This document shows, piece by piece, positions 37,606 through 49,867 of a stretch of 64,000 bases of DNA (positions within the stretch are counted from its first letter, which is position 1; every line of letters begins with the position of its first letter). The notes under the pieces are model-generated. The model was not told the DNA's origin. It did not search any database and saw nothing but the letters and a program-made list of their open reading frames with translations. The translations under genes were made by a program, and so were the position numbers. The DNA comes from Spinacia oleracea (Eukaryota; Streptophyta; Magnoliopsida; Caryophyllales; Amaranthaceae), in NCBI RefSeq assembly GCF_020520425.1, contig NC_079487.1:79923141-79987140 (forward strand). Direction: 5' to 3'.

Positions 37606-40600
37606 AAGTTCCCAGAGATAGATCGTAGTTGGATGTATGGTAGACGTGACACAAAGGATTTCATGCATGGGGTTTCGGAGTTCTGTATGAGTGCTTTACA
37701 ACATCAAGCTAGTACGGGGGTCAAAGAGTTTTATTGTCCTTGTGCCGATTATGAGAATGTGAACACGGTCAATAATGTTTTGGTGATTAGAGATCATGTA
37801 CTTATGCGTGGGTTTAGACCTAATTACCATGTATGGGTTTATCATGGTGAGAGTGGAGTGTACGTAGGTAATTCTAGTAAGAACGTTGTGCATGAACAAG
37901 AAGAAGCTATCTATGCGGAAAGGGAAGCTGATTGTTTTGAGGATGAGGATGACGATGACGTTGAAAATAATATTGATGATGATAATGATCGTGTCGAGGA
38001 CATGTTGCACGAGGTCGAGGATGAAGTTCGCGATCGTGTTTTTGAGTGCTTGTCTAAGGCGGCTGAAACGCCATTGTATCCTGGTTATACAAATTATAGC
38101 AAGCTTTCCGCTGTTTGCACACTCTACAATATCAAGACAGGCGGAGGCTGGACTGACATTAGTTTCACTGAGTTGTTGGTGGCGCTAAGTGATATGTTAC
38201 CGGCTGGCAATGAACTTCCCAGGTCGAACTATTATGCCAAGAAGCTCATGTGTCCCTTTGGTTTAGAGTACAAGAAGATACATGCTTGTCCAAATGATTG
38301 TCTGCTATATCATAAGCAGTTTGAGATTTTGGATAAGTTTCCACGGTGCGGAGTGTCGCGTTACAAACGCAAAGGGGTAAGCGAGGGTAAGAATGTGTAC
38401 CCAGCTAAGGTGTTGTGGTATCTTCCCATAATACCGAGATTCAAGCGCTTGTTTTCGATAAAAAAAAGATGCAAGGAATTTGAGGTGGCATGCATATCCT
38501 GATCGAAGGAAGAGAGATGGTTTGCTTAGGCATCCTGCTGATTCTCCCCAGTGGAAGACTATTGACAAGCTTCATGACACTTTTGGTAAGGAACCTCGGA
38601 ATTTGAGGCTTGGGTTATGTACGGATGGGATGAATCCATTTGGAACTCTTAGCTCCCAACATAGTACATGGCCAGTACTTTTAGTCATATATAATTTACC
38701 TCCTTGGTTGTGTATGAAACGCAAGTACATCATGTTGTCGCTTCTTATATCGTGGCCTAAACAACCGGGAAACGACATAGATGTCTACCTTGAACCTCTC
38801 GTTGATGATTTGAGAAAGATGTGGGATGAAGGGGTTTCCGTATTTGATGCACATGCAAATGAGACATTTAGATTACGTGCAATGCTTTTCTGCACCATCA
38901 ATGACTTCCCTGCTTCTGGTAACTTATCCGGCTACAAGAACAAAGGAATGAAAGCATGCCCGACTTGTGAAGAGGATACACAATCCAAATATATTTCTGA
39001 ATGTCACAAATATGTGTTCTTGCGAACGCGAAGGCTTCTTAGACGTGATCATCCCTATCGTAAGATGAAGACAGCATTCGATGGGAATGTTGAGATGGAT
39101 GTCGCCCGTAGAGCGTTGACTGGTAAGGAAGTTTATGAGCGGGTCAAGGGTGTTGAAACGGTCTTCGGCAAGTCAGTGAAAGACAAGGGTACAACTGGAT
39201 TATGGAAAAAAGAGTCTGTGTTATAGAAACTTCCATATTGGAAAGATCTACCGGTTAGGCATTGTCTTGACGTCATGCATATCGAGAAAAATGTTTGTGA
39301 AGCAATTCTTGGGACACTTATGAATATTCCGGGCAAGACAAAGGATACCAAGGGAGTGCGAGAATACTTTAAAAGTAAGGGGCTTCGTCCAGAGCTGTGG
39401 CCTCAGACTTCGGGAAATAATAGAACAAAGGAAATGGAAACAGGGGTGCCAAGACAAAAGGAAAAGGCAAAGGCAAAGGCAAAGGCAAAGGCAAAGAAAA
39501 GGGCAACGACAAAGGGAATAAGAAAACCCATTACTTGCCTCCGGCTTGTTACACATTGTCCAAATTAGAAAAGCGGTTATTTTGTGAGTGCTTGTATGGC
39601 ATTAAGGCTCCCTCGGGGTACTCATCGAACATGAAAAGATTTGTGTCTTTAAATGGCGAGTTGAAGTTGACAAGTATGAAATCTCACGATTGTCATGTCA
39701 TGATGCAAACTTTCTTACCCATTGCAATTCGTGGGCTATTGCCAAAGCATGTGAGACATAGTATTACTAGTCTTTATTCATTTTTCAATACGATATGTAG
39801 CAAAGTGCTTGATCCGTCAACACTCGATGAACTTCAGAACAAAGTAATCCAAACATTATGCGAATTTGAGATGTATTTTCCACCTTCGTTCTTTGACATA
39901 ATGGTTCATTTAATTTGCCATCTTGTTCGAGAAATTAAGTTGTGCGGTCCAGTGTTCTTGAGGTGGTGTTATCCTTTTGAGAGACACATGGGTGTTTTAC
40001 AAGATAAAGTGAGGAATCCTGCACAACCAGAAGGTAGTATGATTCAAGGAAACGTCGGTGAAGAAGTTGGAAATTTTGTGGCCGAGTATTTAGCAAAACC
40101 TGAACCGATTGGACTTCCTACATCTCGGCATGAGGGAAGACTAGAAGGCAAGGGTACAATTGGGTCAAAATTGATCTCACCTCCTACGCATAAGCTATTA
40201 CAAGCTCACTTATATGTGTTGCATCATATTCTAGCCGTCCACCCATATTTGGTGATGCATAAGCAGGAATTGGCTAATGAATACCCTTCCAAAGGGGAAA
40301 GAGAACTGACGCAATTGCATAATAGAGAGTTCATTAAATGGTTCCAAGATAAGGTGATGGGTGAACTAGAGTTAGCTGGTAATACTGTTTGTGAAACTGT
40401 TCAGTATCTAGCTCTTGGTCCTCGGGAAGCCGTGCAGTCATATCAGGGTTATGATGTCAATGGATACACATTTTGGACCGAGCGCCAAGATCAGAAGTCC
40501 TTGTCAGTGCAAAATAGTGGTGTCTCCCTTGTGGCGTCATCAAGAGAGTATGCTAGTGCTAAGGATGGATCTCCGGTTGATGTCGAGTTGTCTTACTATG

Positions 40601-41016
40601 GGCGAGTCCAAGATATATGGGAGCTTAAGTATGGAACAAAATTGACTATTGGTCTGTTTTGGTGCAAGTGGGCTGATAATAATAAGAGGTGTGTAAAAAG
40701 GGATGATCCTTGTGGGTTCACTCTTGTAGACCTGGGTCGTTTGCGTGAGACTGAAGAGCCATTTATACTTGTATCACAAGCTAAGAAAATATTTTATATA
40801 ACCGACGCTGCCGATAAGAAGTGGTCTATTGTTGTACCGGGAAAGAGAAACATCCTCGGTGTCGGTGATGTTGAGGATGAGGACGAGTATGATGCTTTTG
40901 ATGATACACCTCCATTCACCAATCCCGAAACTGAAGTGACAAACAATGTGGATAATGACACAAATTACATGCGTTCAGATCACACGGAAGGAATACTTGT
41001 TGATGACGAAATCTAG
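37606..41016 (+). pseudogene. CACTA TNP2-type transposase, interrupted
   Basis: The frame opens after a splice acceptor at 37605. The N-terminus (37606-37850) is a transposase-associated domain (SWMYGRRD motif, then CPC). The Transposase_21 core lies at about 38480-39400, including KACPTCEE and DVMHIEKN. A DUF4218-like block (KSHDCHVMMQ, FFDIMVHLICHLV, YPFERHMG) is at 39680-40090. A DUF4216-like block (YYGRVQDIWEL) is near 40590-40860, with an acidic C-tail. It would excise and reinsert the element. Breaks: a frame change in an 8-A run at 38460-38467, a TAG at 39224-39226, and another frame change between about 39400 and 39480 next to a GGCAAA expansion. The first exon(s) were not found. Confidence 0.9.
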
Positions 41017-41499
41017 CAATGGTTAGAGGTATGAACTAAACAAGTTAAATTGGCACAACATCTAGCTTTTTAATTTAGGTCTTGTCACTGTGTGTTGGAC
41101 CGTACTAACAGGCCACATGTTCAATTGTTCTACAGTATATGAATCAAGAAAACACAAGAGGCGACTTCCGACCAGCCTGAAGAAACAATCAACAAGGAGC
41201 AGTTGGTGGTGCAAGACTTGTATATTGTGTACTGAAGAAAACCATATTGATGCAATGTACTTGTGTATTGTGTTGTGCTGAAATTTGTAACCTAAAGTTA
41301 CTATATTGGGCAAATAGTCACATTTTAGCTATTGGTAGTTTGTATTGTACGTATTTGGTATTTTGGTATTTTGTATTGGACATATTTTGAGCCTGACTAT
41401 TTGGGCTTCGGCCTCGTAGTCTTGCTTTGTTTTTAGGTTCATTTATTTTAATATAAGTTTGACTATTTTCTCTGTGTGCTATTGGATGAATTGTTTAGA

Positions 41500-42425
41500 A
41501 TTTGGACTATATATGCCATTTTGGGCCATATATGACCTATATCGAGCCATATGAGCCTTAGCTGTGCATAAATAACTTGAAATGAATCTTAGAAACATCT
41601 AAATAAGCATATGACACATAAAAAAAGGTTTAGAATTTGGACTTAGGTTCATTTGTTTAGATTTGGGATCGAAAATGCCATTTTTGGCCATAAATGGCCT
41701 ACATCGACCCAAATGACCCTTAGGCGTGCATAACGAACTTGAAATGAGTTTATAAACATATAACTAATCATATGAATCATTAAAAAGGTTTAGAATGTGG
41801 ATATAGGTTTGTTTGTTCGTAGTTGGGATCGAAAATGCCATTTTTTTGCCAGAAATGACCTATATCGACCCAAATGACCCATAGGCGTGCATATCGAACT
41901 TGAAATGAGTCTTATAAACATATAACTAATCATAATGAATCATGAAAAGGGTTTATAATTTGGACTTAGGTTTGTTTGTTGGTAGTTGGGATCGAAAATG
42001 CCATTTTTTGCCATAAATGACCTATATCGACCCAAATGACCCATAGGCGTGCATATCGAACTTGAAATGAGTCTTATAAACATATAAATAATCATATGAA
42101 TCGTGAAAAAGGTTTAGAATTTGGACTTAGGTTTGTTTGTTGGTAGTTGGGATCGAAAATGCCATTTTTTGCCATAAATGACCTATATCGACCCAAATGA
42201 CCCTTAAGCGTGCATAACGAACTTGAAATGAGTTTCATAAACATATAACTAATCATATGAATCATTAAAAAGGTTTATAATGTGGATATAGGTTTGTTTG
42301 TTGGTAGTTGGGATCGAAAATGCAATTTTTGGCCATAAATGACTTATACCGACCCAAATGACCCTTAGGCGTGCATAACGAACTTGAAATGAGTTTCATA
42401 AACATATAACTAATCATATGAATCA
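41500..42425. repeat. 161-bp tandem repeat array 1 (about 5-6 copies)
   Basis: GGGATCGAAAATGCCA recurs at 41665, 41825, 41988, 42149 and 42310, spacings 160-163 bp. Each unit also carries TGACCTATATCGACCCAAA and CGAACTTGAAATGAGT. It lies between the transposase gene and the second gene, probably in a 5' leader intron ending at 42480. Confidence 0.95.
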
Positions 42426-43059
42426 TTTTATATATTGTGAAATTTTGTTTTGTGACGTGGTTTTGTTTCTTCAATTTCAGGTATAGCTCTATCATGGATG
42501 ATAATGATGACCCTATTACGGATGAGCTGATGGATGATGATGATGAACGTAGTGAGGATGGGGATTATGATGCAGCGGTGGAGGAGGATAAAGGTGAGTC
42601 AGAAGATCGTGAATATGATGAATATATACACAGAATTGAGCAGTTTGAGGTTATGGCCGATAGGGCCCCCCAATTGATAACCATCAACATGTGGTGGCAA
42701 ATGAAGTTAGCACAAGTAAAAGTGTTAAAAAGCGTGTGAAGAGAAAGAGGAGATGGCCAACAAAAGGACTTGGGGTGAGAGAAGAGATGTACTTGGAATA
42801 CAATGAATTCGATAACCCTTGTGGTAAGTGGCGCCGTAAGTATGCAACATTTACAGGCCTTTGTATGCGAAAGATTTCAATTTTGTTGAAATGGGAGGAT
42901 GTACCCGAGGGCTTGAAGAAAACTTTTTGGGATGATGTAATGGTAAGCCTAATTTTTAATTCTTGAAATTTATCTAATCGTGTACTTGATGTCCGAACTA
43001 GAGCATGCAAATAGTCCGAACATAACTATGGCATGCACAACTAATACGTCCGAACATAA

Positions 43060-43350
43060 CAACGACATGATCACGTGCTGAACAGATCAGAAACTGATCA
43101 GTTCAGCTGCTGATCTGCTTCTGCTGATTTGTAGCTGAATTGATCAGTTTCTAATCTGCTCAGCAGCAGATCTGCAGCTGAACTGATCAGATTCTGATCT
43201 GTTCAGCAGCTGATCTGCTGCTGCTGATCTGCAGCTGAACTGATCAGTTTCTGATCTGTTCAGCAGCTGATCTGCTGCTGCTGATCTGCAGCTGAACTGA
43301 TCAGATTCTGATCTGTTCAGCAGCTGATCTGCAGCTGAACATATCAGAAT
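43060..43350. repeat. Palindrome-rich 57-bp tandem repeats with many GATC sites, block 1
   Basis: GCAGCTGAACTGATCAG recurs at 43174, 43231 and 43288. The array is built almost only of self-complementary words (CTGATCAG, GCAGATCTGC, GCAGCTGC), so it can fold on either strand. It lies in intron 1 of the second CACTA gene (42943-44088). Confidence 0.9.
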
Positions 43351-43854
43351 CTTCATTTCATTCATACTTTGGTCTGTGGATGTGACAATGTGTGTGTGTG
43401 TAAGTAATACAGTGTGTAACCAACCTTGTAACTATTTTGATTGGATTGTTAAAGTTGTATTAAATTTTATATTCATTATCCATTCAAGTCTAAGATGTTG
43501 TGTTCTATTGTTCTTTGTATTGATTGGATTAGTGCAAATCAGTACAAAATCTAAGTATGACCAAGTAATTCGCGAGTTTAATGAACGTGCAAAGCGTTTA
43601 TTTTATACATGGTGCAGAATGTGTTTGAGGTGCACACGGGTGGACGAGTGATGCACGGTAGAAAATCAAACAACAGGATCCTTCCCATATGAATTATGGT
43701 TTGTTTAGTTGGAGTATTCAAGCATTATGTACCGAGCTGTAATCAAATTTAACTGGTCTAAGTTGTTATAAACTGGTCTACACTCGGTAGTTTTATGTCT
43801 ATAATCAAATTTCCAGGAAGACATGAATTATGTACCGAGCCCTGAGCTTGCGAA

Positions 43855-44015
43855 CCTGATCTGAACAGATCAGAATCTGACCTGTTCAGCTGCTGATCTG
43901 CTGCTGCTGATCTGCAGCTGAACAGATCAGAAACTGATCTGTTCTGCTGCAGATCAGCGCAGCAGATCAGCAGGTGAACAGGTCAGTTTCTGATCTGTTC
44001 AGTTGTTGATCATAT
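43855..44015. repeat. Palindrome-rich GATC repeats, block 2
   Basis: The same vocabulary as block 1 (GAACAGATCAGAATCTGA, GATCTGCTGCTGCTGATC), in the same intron, 500 bp downstream. The sequence between the two blocks is ordinary AT-rich intron. Confidence 0.88.
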
Positions 44016-44707
44016 GTCTTGCGCTCGGGAATTTATGCTTGGGACTATACATGTTAACTAACATTTCCATGTTTATTTGTTTGTGTAGAATCAATTCCAT
44101 ATTGAACCTTCCCAAGCTAAGAAGGACGTTTTTGAATCTAATCTACGTATGAGATTCAAAATTTTCAAAGCCAAGTTGGTGAGTGGCTGGATTTCTAAGA
44201 CGAGAGAGATAAGTAAGGCAGAGAAAGGTGAAAATGAAGGAGAAAATGATGGTGACAATGAAGGTGAAAAAGTGCCACCGATAAAGCTCCCTTTTGACAT
44301 TTGGAAGCACATCACACCAAAGGAATGGGAGGCTTTTGTTGCACAAAAAACAACTCCAGATGCAGTGGTAAATTTTCAAACAATCTACCTACGTACTTTA
44401 TAAATTTATTGTTTACATTTTGCATTGAAGTTGACATGTATACTTTGTAGGCAAAGCGCCAAAAGTGTTCAAATTATGCAAAGAAGAAAAAACATAGTCA
44501 TCGGCTAGGTCCCGAGACTTATGAAGAAAAGAGGAAGAGATGGAAAGAAAAAGGATTATACCCCAACGGTGGCAACACCCGTGCCAATGATTGGTGGTGT
44601 TCGATGCATAGTCTCGACAAAAATGGGAAATATGTAATTGTTAATCCCGAAACAAAAGAGGCTTGTGATAAACTAGTAAGTAAATGGAGTGATTTTCAAT
44701 AATTTGA

Positions 44708-44711
<4 letters not shown>

Positions 44712-44779
<68 letters not shown>
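44712..44779. repeat. (AT)n microsatellite, about 34 units
   Basis: Nearly perfect TA repeats in an intron of the second CACTA gene. Confidence 0.97.
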
Positions 44780-44781
<2 letters not shown>

Positions 44782-47079
44782 CATTTTGTCTACCTTTGGT
44801 ATTAATATAACAATCACTTTCTATATTGTTTTCATAAAATAGGTTGAATATCAACAAGCATGTGCCGAAGGCAAGGTTTCTTCAGTTTTAAACAAGGATC
44901 CCTTGTACATGACTCTTGGACCTGACCCTTCCGGGCATCCAAGAGGTTTCGGAGGGGTACGTGTTAGCTTGAAAAAGTCGTATGGTGAAGAATATCGCAA
45001 GCCCACCAACTCAAACTTCAGTGCATCTTCAACAGCTTCAGATATAGCTTCGATGAGAGAAGAACTGAAGAAGGAGATAACTGAGGCAATCCTACAACAG
45101 ATAGGCTTACAAAGCTTGGAGTTGCCCCGCCGTAGCCCTTTGGATTCATCAAGCCAACCAATTCTTGACCTTCAACCATCTAATGAAGGTCAAGAACCTA
45201 CTGGAGTTCAACCACCTGCTAGAGTTCAGCCGTCTACTGGAGTTCAACCAATGCTTGGAGTTCAACCAATGCTTGAATTAAAGGTGAGCTGAATTCTGGA
45301 GTTTAATTCCGTAATGTTCTTATATAAATTTTGGAGTTTTAATTCATTCAATAACGTGATGGCTAAATTTTTACTTATTGCATATCCTGATGGTTGAATG
45401 TTAGGAGGAGACGCCTTGCGAACTACTACACCCGGGACAATCAAATGGTGATAAATTGTATGTGGTGGCCGATGAGAATGCACAACCAAAAAGTGACCGA
45501 CCACTAGTCCACTTCAAGCAAGTCCCGAGTGGTTATTATGCGGTCAGCCCATACAATGTTCATGAAGACTATTTGGATTGGATACTTCCGGTGCCCAACA
45601 ATTTCCTCCATACTTTGGCCGATGCCTCCGGTTCTTATGTACTATGGCCATTTGCATGGGTGAAGTTTTCAGACGAGGTGTTTTGTGTTTCTAATTCCAC
45701 GCCTTTCTATTTTGCATAACATTTCCTATATATTTCAATAAACAAGTTTTTTCATAATCTCTTGGTTTTTATAAATTAACCTTGCAGATCATCAAGAAAC
45801 TAAAAGCGCCACCAATGAAAGCTAAACCAAAGAAACCACCAACTCAAGCTAGCAAAGATGGTCAACGATCAATGGAGTTGATTGCAAAAGGAAGTTCACA
45901 AGGCAAGAGTCAAGACTCCAAACTTAAATCATCGAAAGGTCCAGTTTCTCATGCAAATTTACTTGTGGAATCAGATGTTTTTGACTCTCTTAGTAAGTCG
46001 TGCAAATGGTTGCATAGTCTTGTTAGTGAGTTACCGGGTGATAATGCTATTGGAGTTCAGATGGACATGTCATTATTCCACTTTTTCGAGCATGGCATAG
46101 CATGGGTAACTAAAGACGATATATGTGAATTCCTCAAAGGTGATATGCTTAATATTTCAATGATACAAGTCTTCATGAGGTAATTAATATAGTTAGTTAT
46201 GGTAATGTATTTATTAAGGTAAATGGTTTGCCAAGTTTCGATTATTCTTATGTTTGCTTGTTCTTTAGGTCTCTTCAGTTCGATGATTTTAGTTCGGATA
46301 GTCATATTGGGTGGTTGGATCCACAATCAATAAGTGGTGCTAGTTGCATGAACAATCGAGCCGAAGTCAGTCAATATCTCGATGACGGTATCCGTCAATG
46401 CACAAAAGCGAAAAACAAGTTCATATTAGCCCCGTACTTTGAAGAGTATGCCTTTGCTTTAATATCTTTATTGTCCTACATTAGTGTCGATTATAATGAT
46501 ATTTTGTGATTGTTGTGGCATATTATGGATTATTAAACCACTCTTTTGTGATTACAGCCTCCATTGGATGCTCCTTGTGATATGTGTTTCAAGCCACACA
46601 ATTTATCAATTTGATTCTTGTCGTCGAGATCCATTACGATCCGTGTTGGTCAAGTCACTATTGAATAAGTACATTCTGTATTTAGTTTTTTTTGTACATA
46701 TCAAATAAAACTTGCAATCATATTTTACATTCAAGCATTTAATGTTAATTAACTTCCAATGAATTTTGCAGAGTGTTGATGAAAATGAATGTCAAAAAAA
46801 GCGCACTTCCTCAATGGAAATCAGTTAAGGTAAATAATAACGTGTTCACTACTTATTGTACTGCCAAAACAATTACATTTCCTATTATCTTATTTATGTT
46901 GTCTTTAATCTAGTGCGCCCAACAAGAGGGTGGGTTCGAGAGTGGCTATTACGTGATGAAATTCATGCATGACATATTCAAAAGTTGCAAGGAAGTTCAA
47001 GATCTGGAAAAGGTACATAAAATAGCTTATTTATGATGTATTATTAGGCTAGAAATTAGTTAAAAAAAATATTCGCCTA

Positions 47080-48700
47080 TAATTGGCATGAACCGTCGAA
47101 AATGCCATTTTGGACCAAATATGACCTATATCGACCCAAATGACCCATAGACATTCATAAATATCATGAAATGAGTCTTATAATCATATAACTAATCATA
47201 TGAATAATGAAAAACGTTTAGAATATCGAAATAGGTTCGTTTGTTGGTAGTTGGGATCGAAAATGCGATTTTTGGCCAAAAATGACCTATATCGACCCAA
47301 ATGAACCATAGGCGTGCATAACGAACTTGAAATGAGTCTTATAATCATATAACTAATCATATGAATCATGAAAAACGTTTAGAATATGGAAATAGGTTCG
47401 TTTGTTGGTAGTTGGGATCGAAAATGCGATTTTTGGCCAAAAATGACCTATATCGACCCAAATGAACCATAGGCGTGCATAACGAACTTGAAATGAGTCT
47501 TATAATCATATAACTAATCATATGAATCATGAAAAACGTTTAGAATATCGAAATAGGTTCGTTTGTTGGTAGTTGGGATCGAAAATGCCATTTTTTACCA
47601 TAAATGACCTATATCGACCCAAATGAACAATAGACGTGCATAACGAAGTTGAAATGAGTCTTATAATCATATAACTAATCATGTGAATCATGAAAAACGT
47701 TTAGAATATCGAAATAGGTTCGTTTGTTGGTAGTTGGGATCGAAAATGAGATTTTTGGCCAAAAATGACGTATATCGAGCCAAATGAACCATAGGCGTGC
47801 ATAACGAACTTGAAATGAGTCTTATAATCATATAACTAATCATTTGAATCATGAAAAACGTTTAGAATATGGAAATAGGTTCGTTTGTTGGTGGTTGGGA
47901 TCGAAAATGCCATTTTTGGCCATAAATTACCTATATCGACCCAAATGACCCTTAGGCGTGCATAACGAAGTTGAAATGAGTCTTATAATAATATAATTAA
48001 TCATAAGAATCATGAAAAACATTTACAATATGGATATAGGTTTGTTTGTTGGTAATTGGGATCGAAAATGCCATTTTTGACCATAAATGACCTATATCGA
48101 CCCAAATGAACGAACTTGAAATGAGTCTTATAATCATATAACTAATCATATGAATCATGAAAAACGTTTAGAATATGGAAATAGGTACGTTTGTTGGTAG
48201 TTGGGATCGAAAATGCCATTTTCGGCCATAAATGACCTATATCGTCCCAAATGAGCCATAGACGTGCATAACGAACTTGAAATGAGTCTTATAAACATAT
48301 AACTAATCATATGAATCATGAAAAACGTTTAGAATATGGAAATAGGTTCGTTTGTTGGTAGTTGGGATCGAAAATGCCATTTTTGGCCATAAATTACCTA
48401 TATCGACCCAAATGACCCTTAGGCGTGCATAACGAAGTTGAAATGAGTCTTATAATAATATAATTAATCATAAGAATCATGAAAAACATTTAGAATATGG
48501 ATATAGGTTTGTTTGTTGGTAATTGGGATCGAAAATGCCATTTTTGACCATAAATGATCTATATCGACCCAAATGAACCATAGACGTGCATAACGAAGTT
48601 GAAATGAGTCTTATAATCATATAACTAATCATATGAATCATGAAAAACGTTTAGAATATGGAAATAGGTTCGTTTGTTGGTAGTTGGGTTCAAAAATGTC
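47080..48700. repeat. 161-bp tandem repeat array 2 (about 10-11 copies)
   Basis: The GGGATCG landmark recurs at 47253, 47414, 47575, 47736, 47897, 48058, 48203, 48364, 48525 and 48686. All spacings are 161 bp except one of 145. The unit is the same as in array 1. The array lies in the last intron of the second CACTA gene, between the exon with the Cys-to-Ser motif and the terminal exon. Confidence 0.96.
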
Positions 48701-49115
48701 ATTTTTGTCCAATATAATTGTTTTCGCAACCAATCTAATTTGTGTTTTCGCATATGAAACTTAATTTAATTTATTGGTTTGCATGTACGGTGTTCTTTTG
48801 GTTTTCAAAACTCCAAGGGAGGAGCCCTTTACCAAAAAGGAGTTGGATGAAGTTCGAGACAAGTGGGCTATTTACTTCAACGATTGTGAACTACCCTCAG
48901 TGTAATAAATAGAGCAGACTTTCAGTTATTCGTGACTCTTACATTATTTTGTTATTTATCGATTTAATTAATTACATTTGAATTAATTTGGTAATTTTAT
49001 TGGAAAATTGAAATTTATATCATTTTTGAGAATGTCAAGCTGATGTTTGATGAAACAGAAATTATATTGCAAAATCAGAAATTATATTGCAAAATATTAG
49101 GAATTATATTGCAGA

Positions 49116-49139
<24 letters not shown>

Positions 49140-49148
<9 letters not shown>

Positions 49149-49449
49149 CTCAAAAGTTGCCCTTGTTTGCAACAAGAGCAACTTATGTGCAGCTTATAAG
49201 GTGCCCTTGTTTGCAACAAGGGCACCTTATGTGCAGCTTATAAGGTGCCCTTTTTGCAACAAGGGCACCTTATAAGTTTCACATAAGGTGCCCTTGTTGC
49301 AAACAAGGGCACCTTATAAGATTATAAGTTGCCTTGTTAAGGGCAACTTTTGATAATTTTACAAAAGTGACCCCCCCATTGGTGGCACTTATGAAGGGAA
49401 ACTTATAAGCCACTTTTAAGAGCAACTTATCAAGTTTTTTCCTCTAGTG
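49140..49449 (+). repeat. CACTA right subterminal hairpin repeats and terminal repeat
   Basis: Alternating direct and inverted copies of AAGGTGCCCTTGTTTGCAA and TTGCAACAAGGGCACCTTAT make three or more strong hairpins. The tip TTTTTTCCTCTAGTG follows. The related AAGTTGCCCTTG form is at the left end, so these are likely transposase-binding sites. Confidence 0.88.
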
Positions 49450-49867
49450 ACATCTTGTATTGACTGAGTTCCACTTGTAGAAGGATGTTTTCATTTCTAG
49501 CTTTCTCGAACGATTCATTAATGGAGGTATTCCTATCTAGCAATTCAAAGAACCTACCCTGAACATCTAATCTAACATTATTTAGATAATTTATATGGTC
49601 TTTACTGAGTTCCAGTGCTCTATCACTTTGAGCTTTTAGTATACTTAGCTTTTTATAATCATCTAGAGTTTCTAGCAATAGTTCAATCAGTTTTGACTTT
49701 GAAAGACATTGAAGAGTGGAGGGACTTACTTCTTCTGGTGGAACTAGGTCAGTTCCATCTGTTCTTGCCATAAGACAAAAATTTGTCGTTTCTTCATTTG
49801 GTTGTTCCTCATCCTCTTCTGAGTCTGTTGCTTCGCCCCATGCAGCTATCATAGCCTTTTTAAAGTT

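Larger units (their letters stand above)
42494..48905 (+). pseudogene. CACTA second gene: Transposase_24-like region fused to a Ulp1 (C48) protease-like domain
   Basis: Splice sites and phase fit exons 42481-42942, 44089-44367, 44451-44675, 44843-45283, 45405-45677, 45788-46179, 46269-46445, 46558-46668, 46772-46829, 46914-47012 and 48822-48905, ATG at 42494. The N-terminus is acidic. A Transposase_24-like (Ptta/En/Spm) region follows (KWRRKYATFTG to NDWWCSMHS). Next are a linker with VQP repeats, a block ending DASGSYVLWPFAWVKF, and a Ulp1-like protease. Catalytic His (LHWMLLVI) and Asp (YQFDS) are present. The Cys position of the usual ECGYYVM motif is Ser (AGT, 46941-46943). A frame change lies near 42665-42672 in a C6 run. 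In related plant transposons such proteases could remove SUMO; this one is probably inactive. Confidence 0.82.
24814..49449 (+). mobile_element. 24.6-kb CACTA (En/Spm) DNA transposon
   Basis: The ends are CACTAGAGGAAAAAA and TTTTTTCCTCTAGTG, with a 3-bp ACA duplication, as expected of this superfamily. Subterminal repeats based on AAGTTGCCCTTG lie at both ends. It carries a TNP2-type transposase gene and a second gene with Transposase_24 and Ulp1 domains, both on plus. Two families of tandem repeats and two further transposons sit inside. The transposase is interrupted, so the copy is probably not autonomous, though its ends look mobilisable. The insertion target is gag of copia copy B. Confidence 0.95.
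17287..49867 (-). mobile_element. copia copy B, 5'-truncated and split by the CACTA transposon
   Basis: Internal sequence of copy B occupies 18584-24813 and resumes at 49450-49867. The two parts rejoin exactly if 24814-49452 is removed. The element ends inside gag at about 49862-49867, where it meets gypsy protease sequence. The rest of gag, the primer site and the 5' LTR are gone. No target duplication remains there. Offset to copy A is close to +8999 over the pol region, showing strong collinearity. Confidence 0.9.

Noticed and set aside
37696-38010. Minus-strand frame opposite the transposase N-terminus
   Set aside because: A shadow of the plus-strand transposase, with no independent support.
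47080-48700. Regularly spaced repeats that could suggest a CRISPR-like array
   Set aside because: Whole 161-bp units repeat, including what would be spacers; the DNA is eukaryotic transposon intron. It is a tandem satellite.
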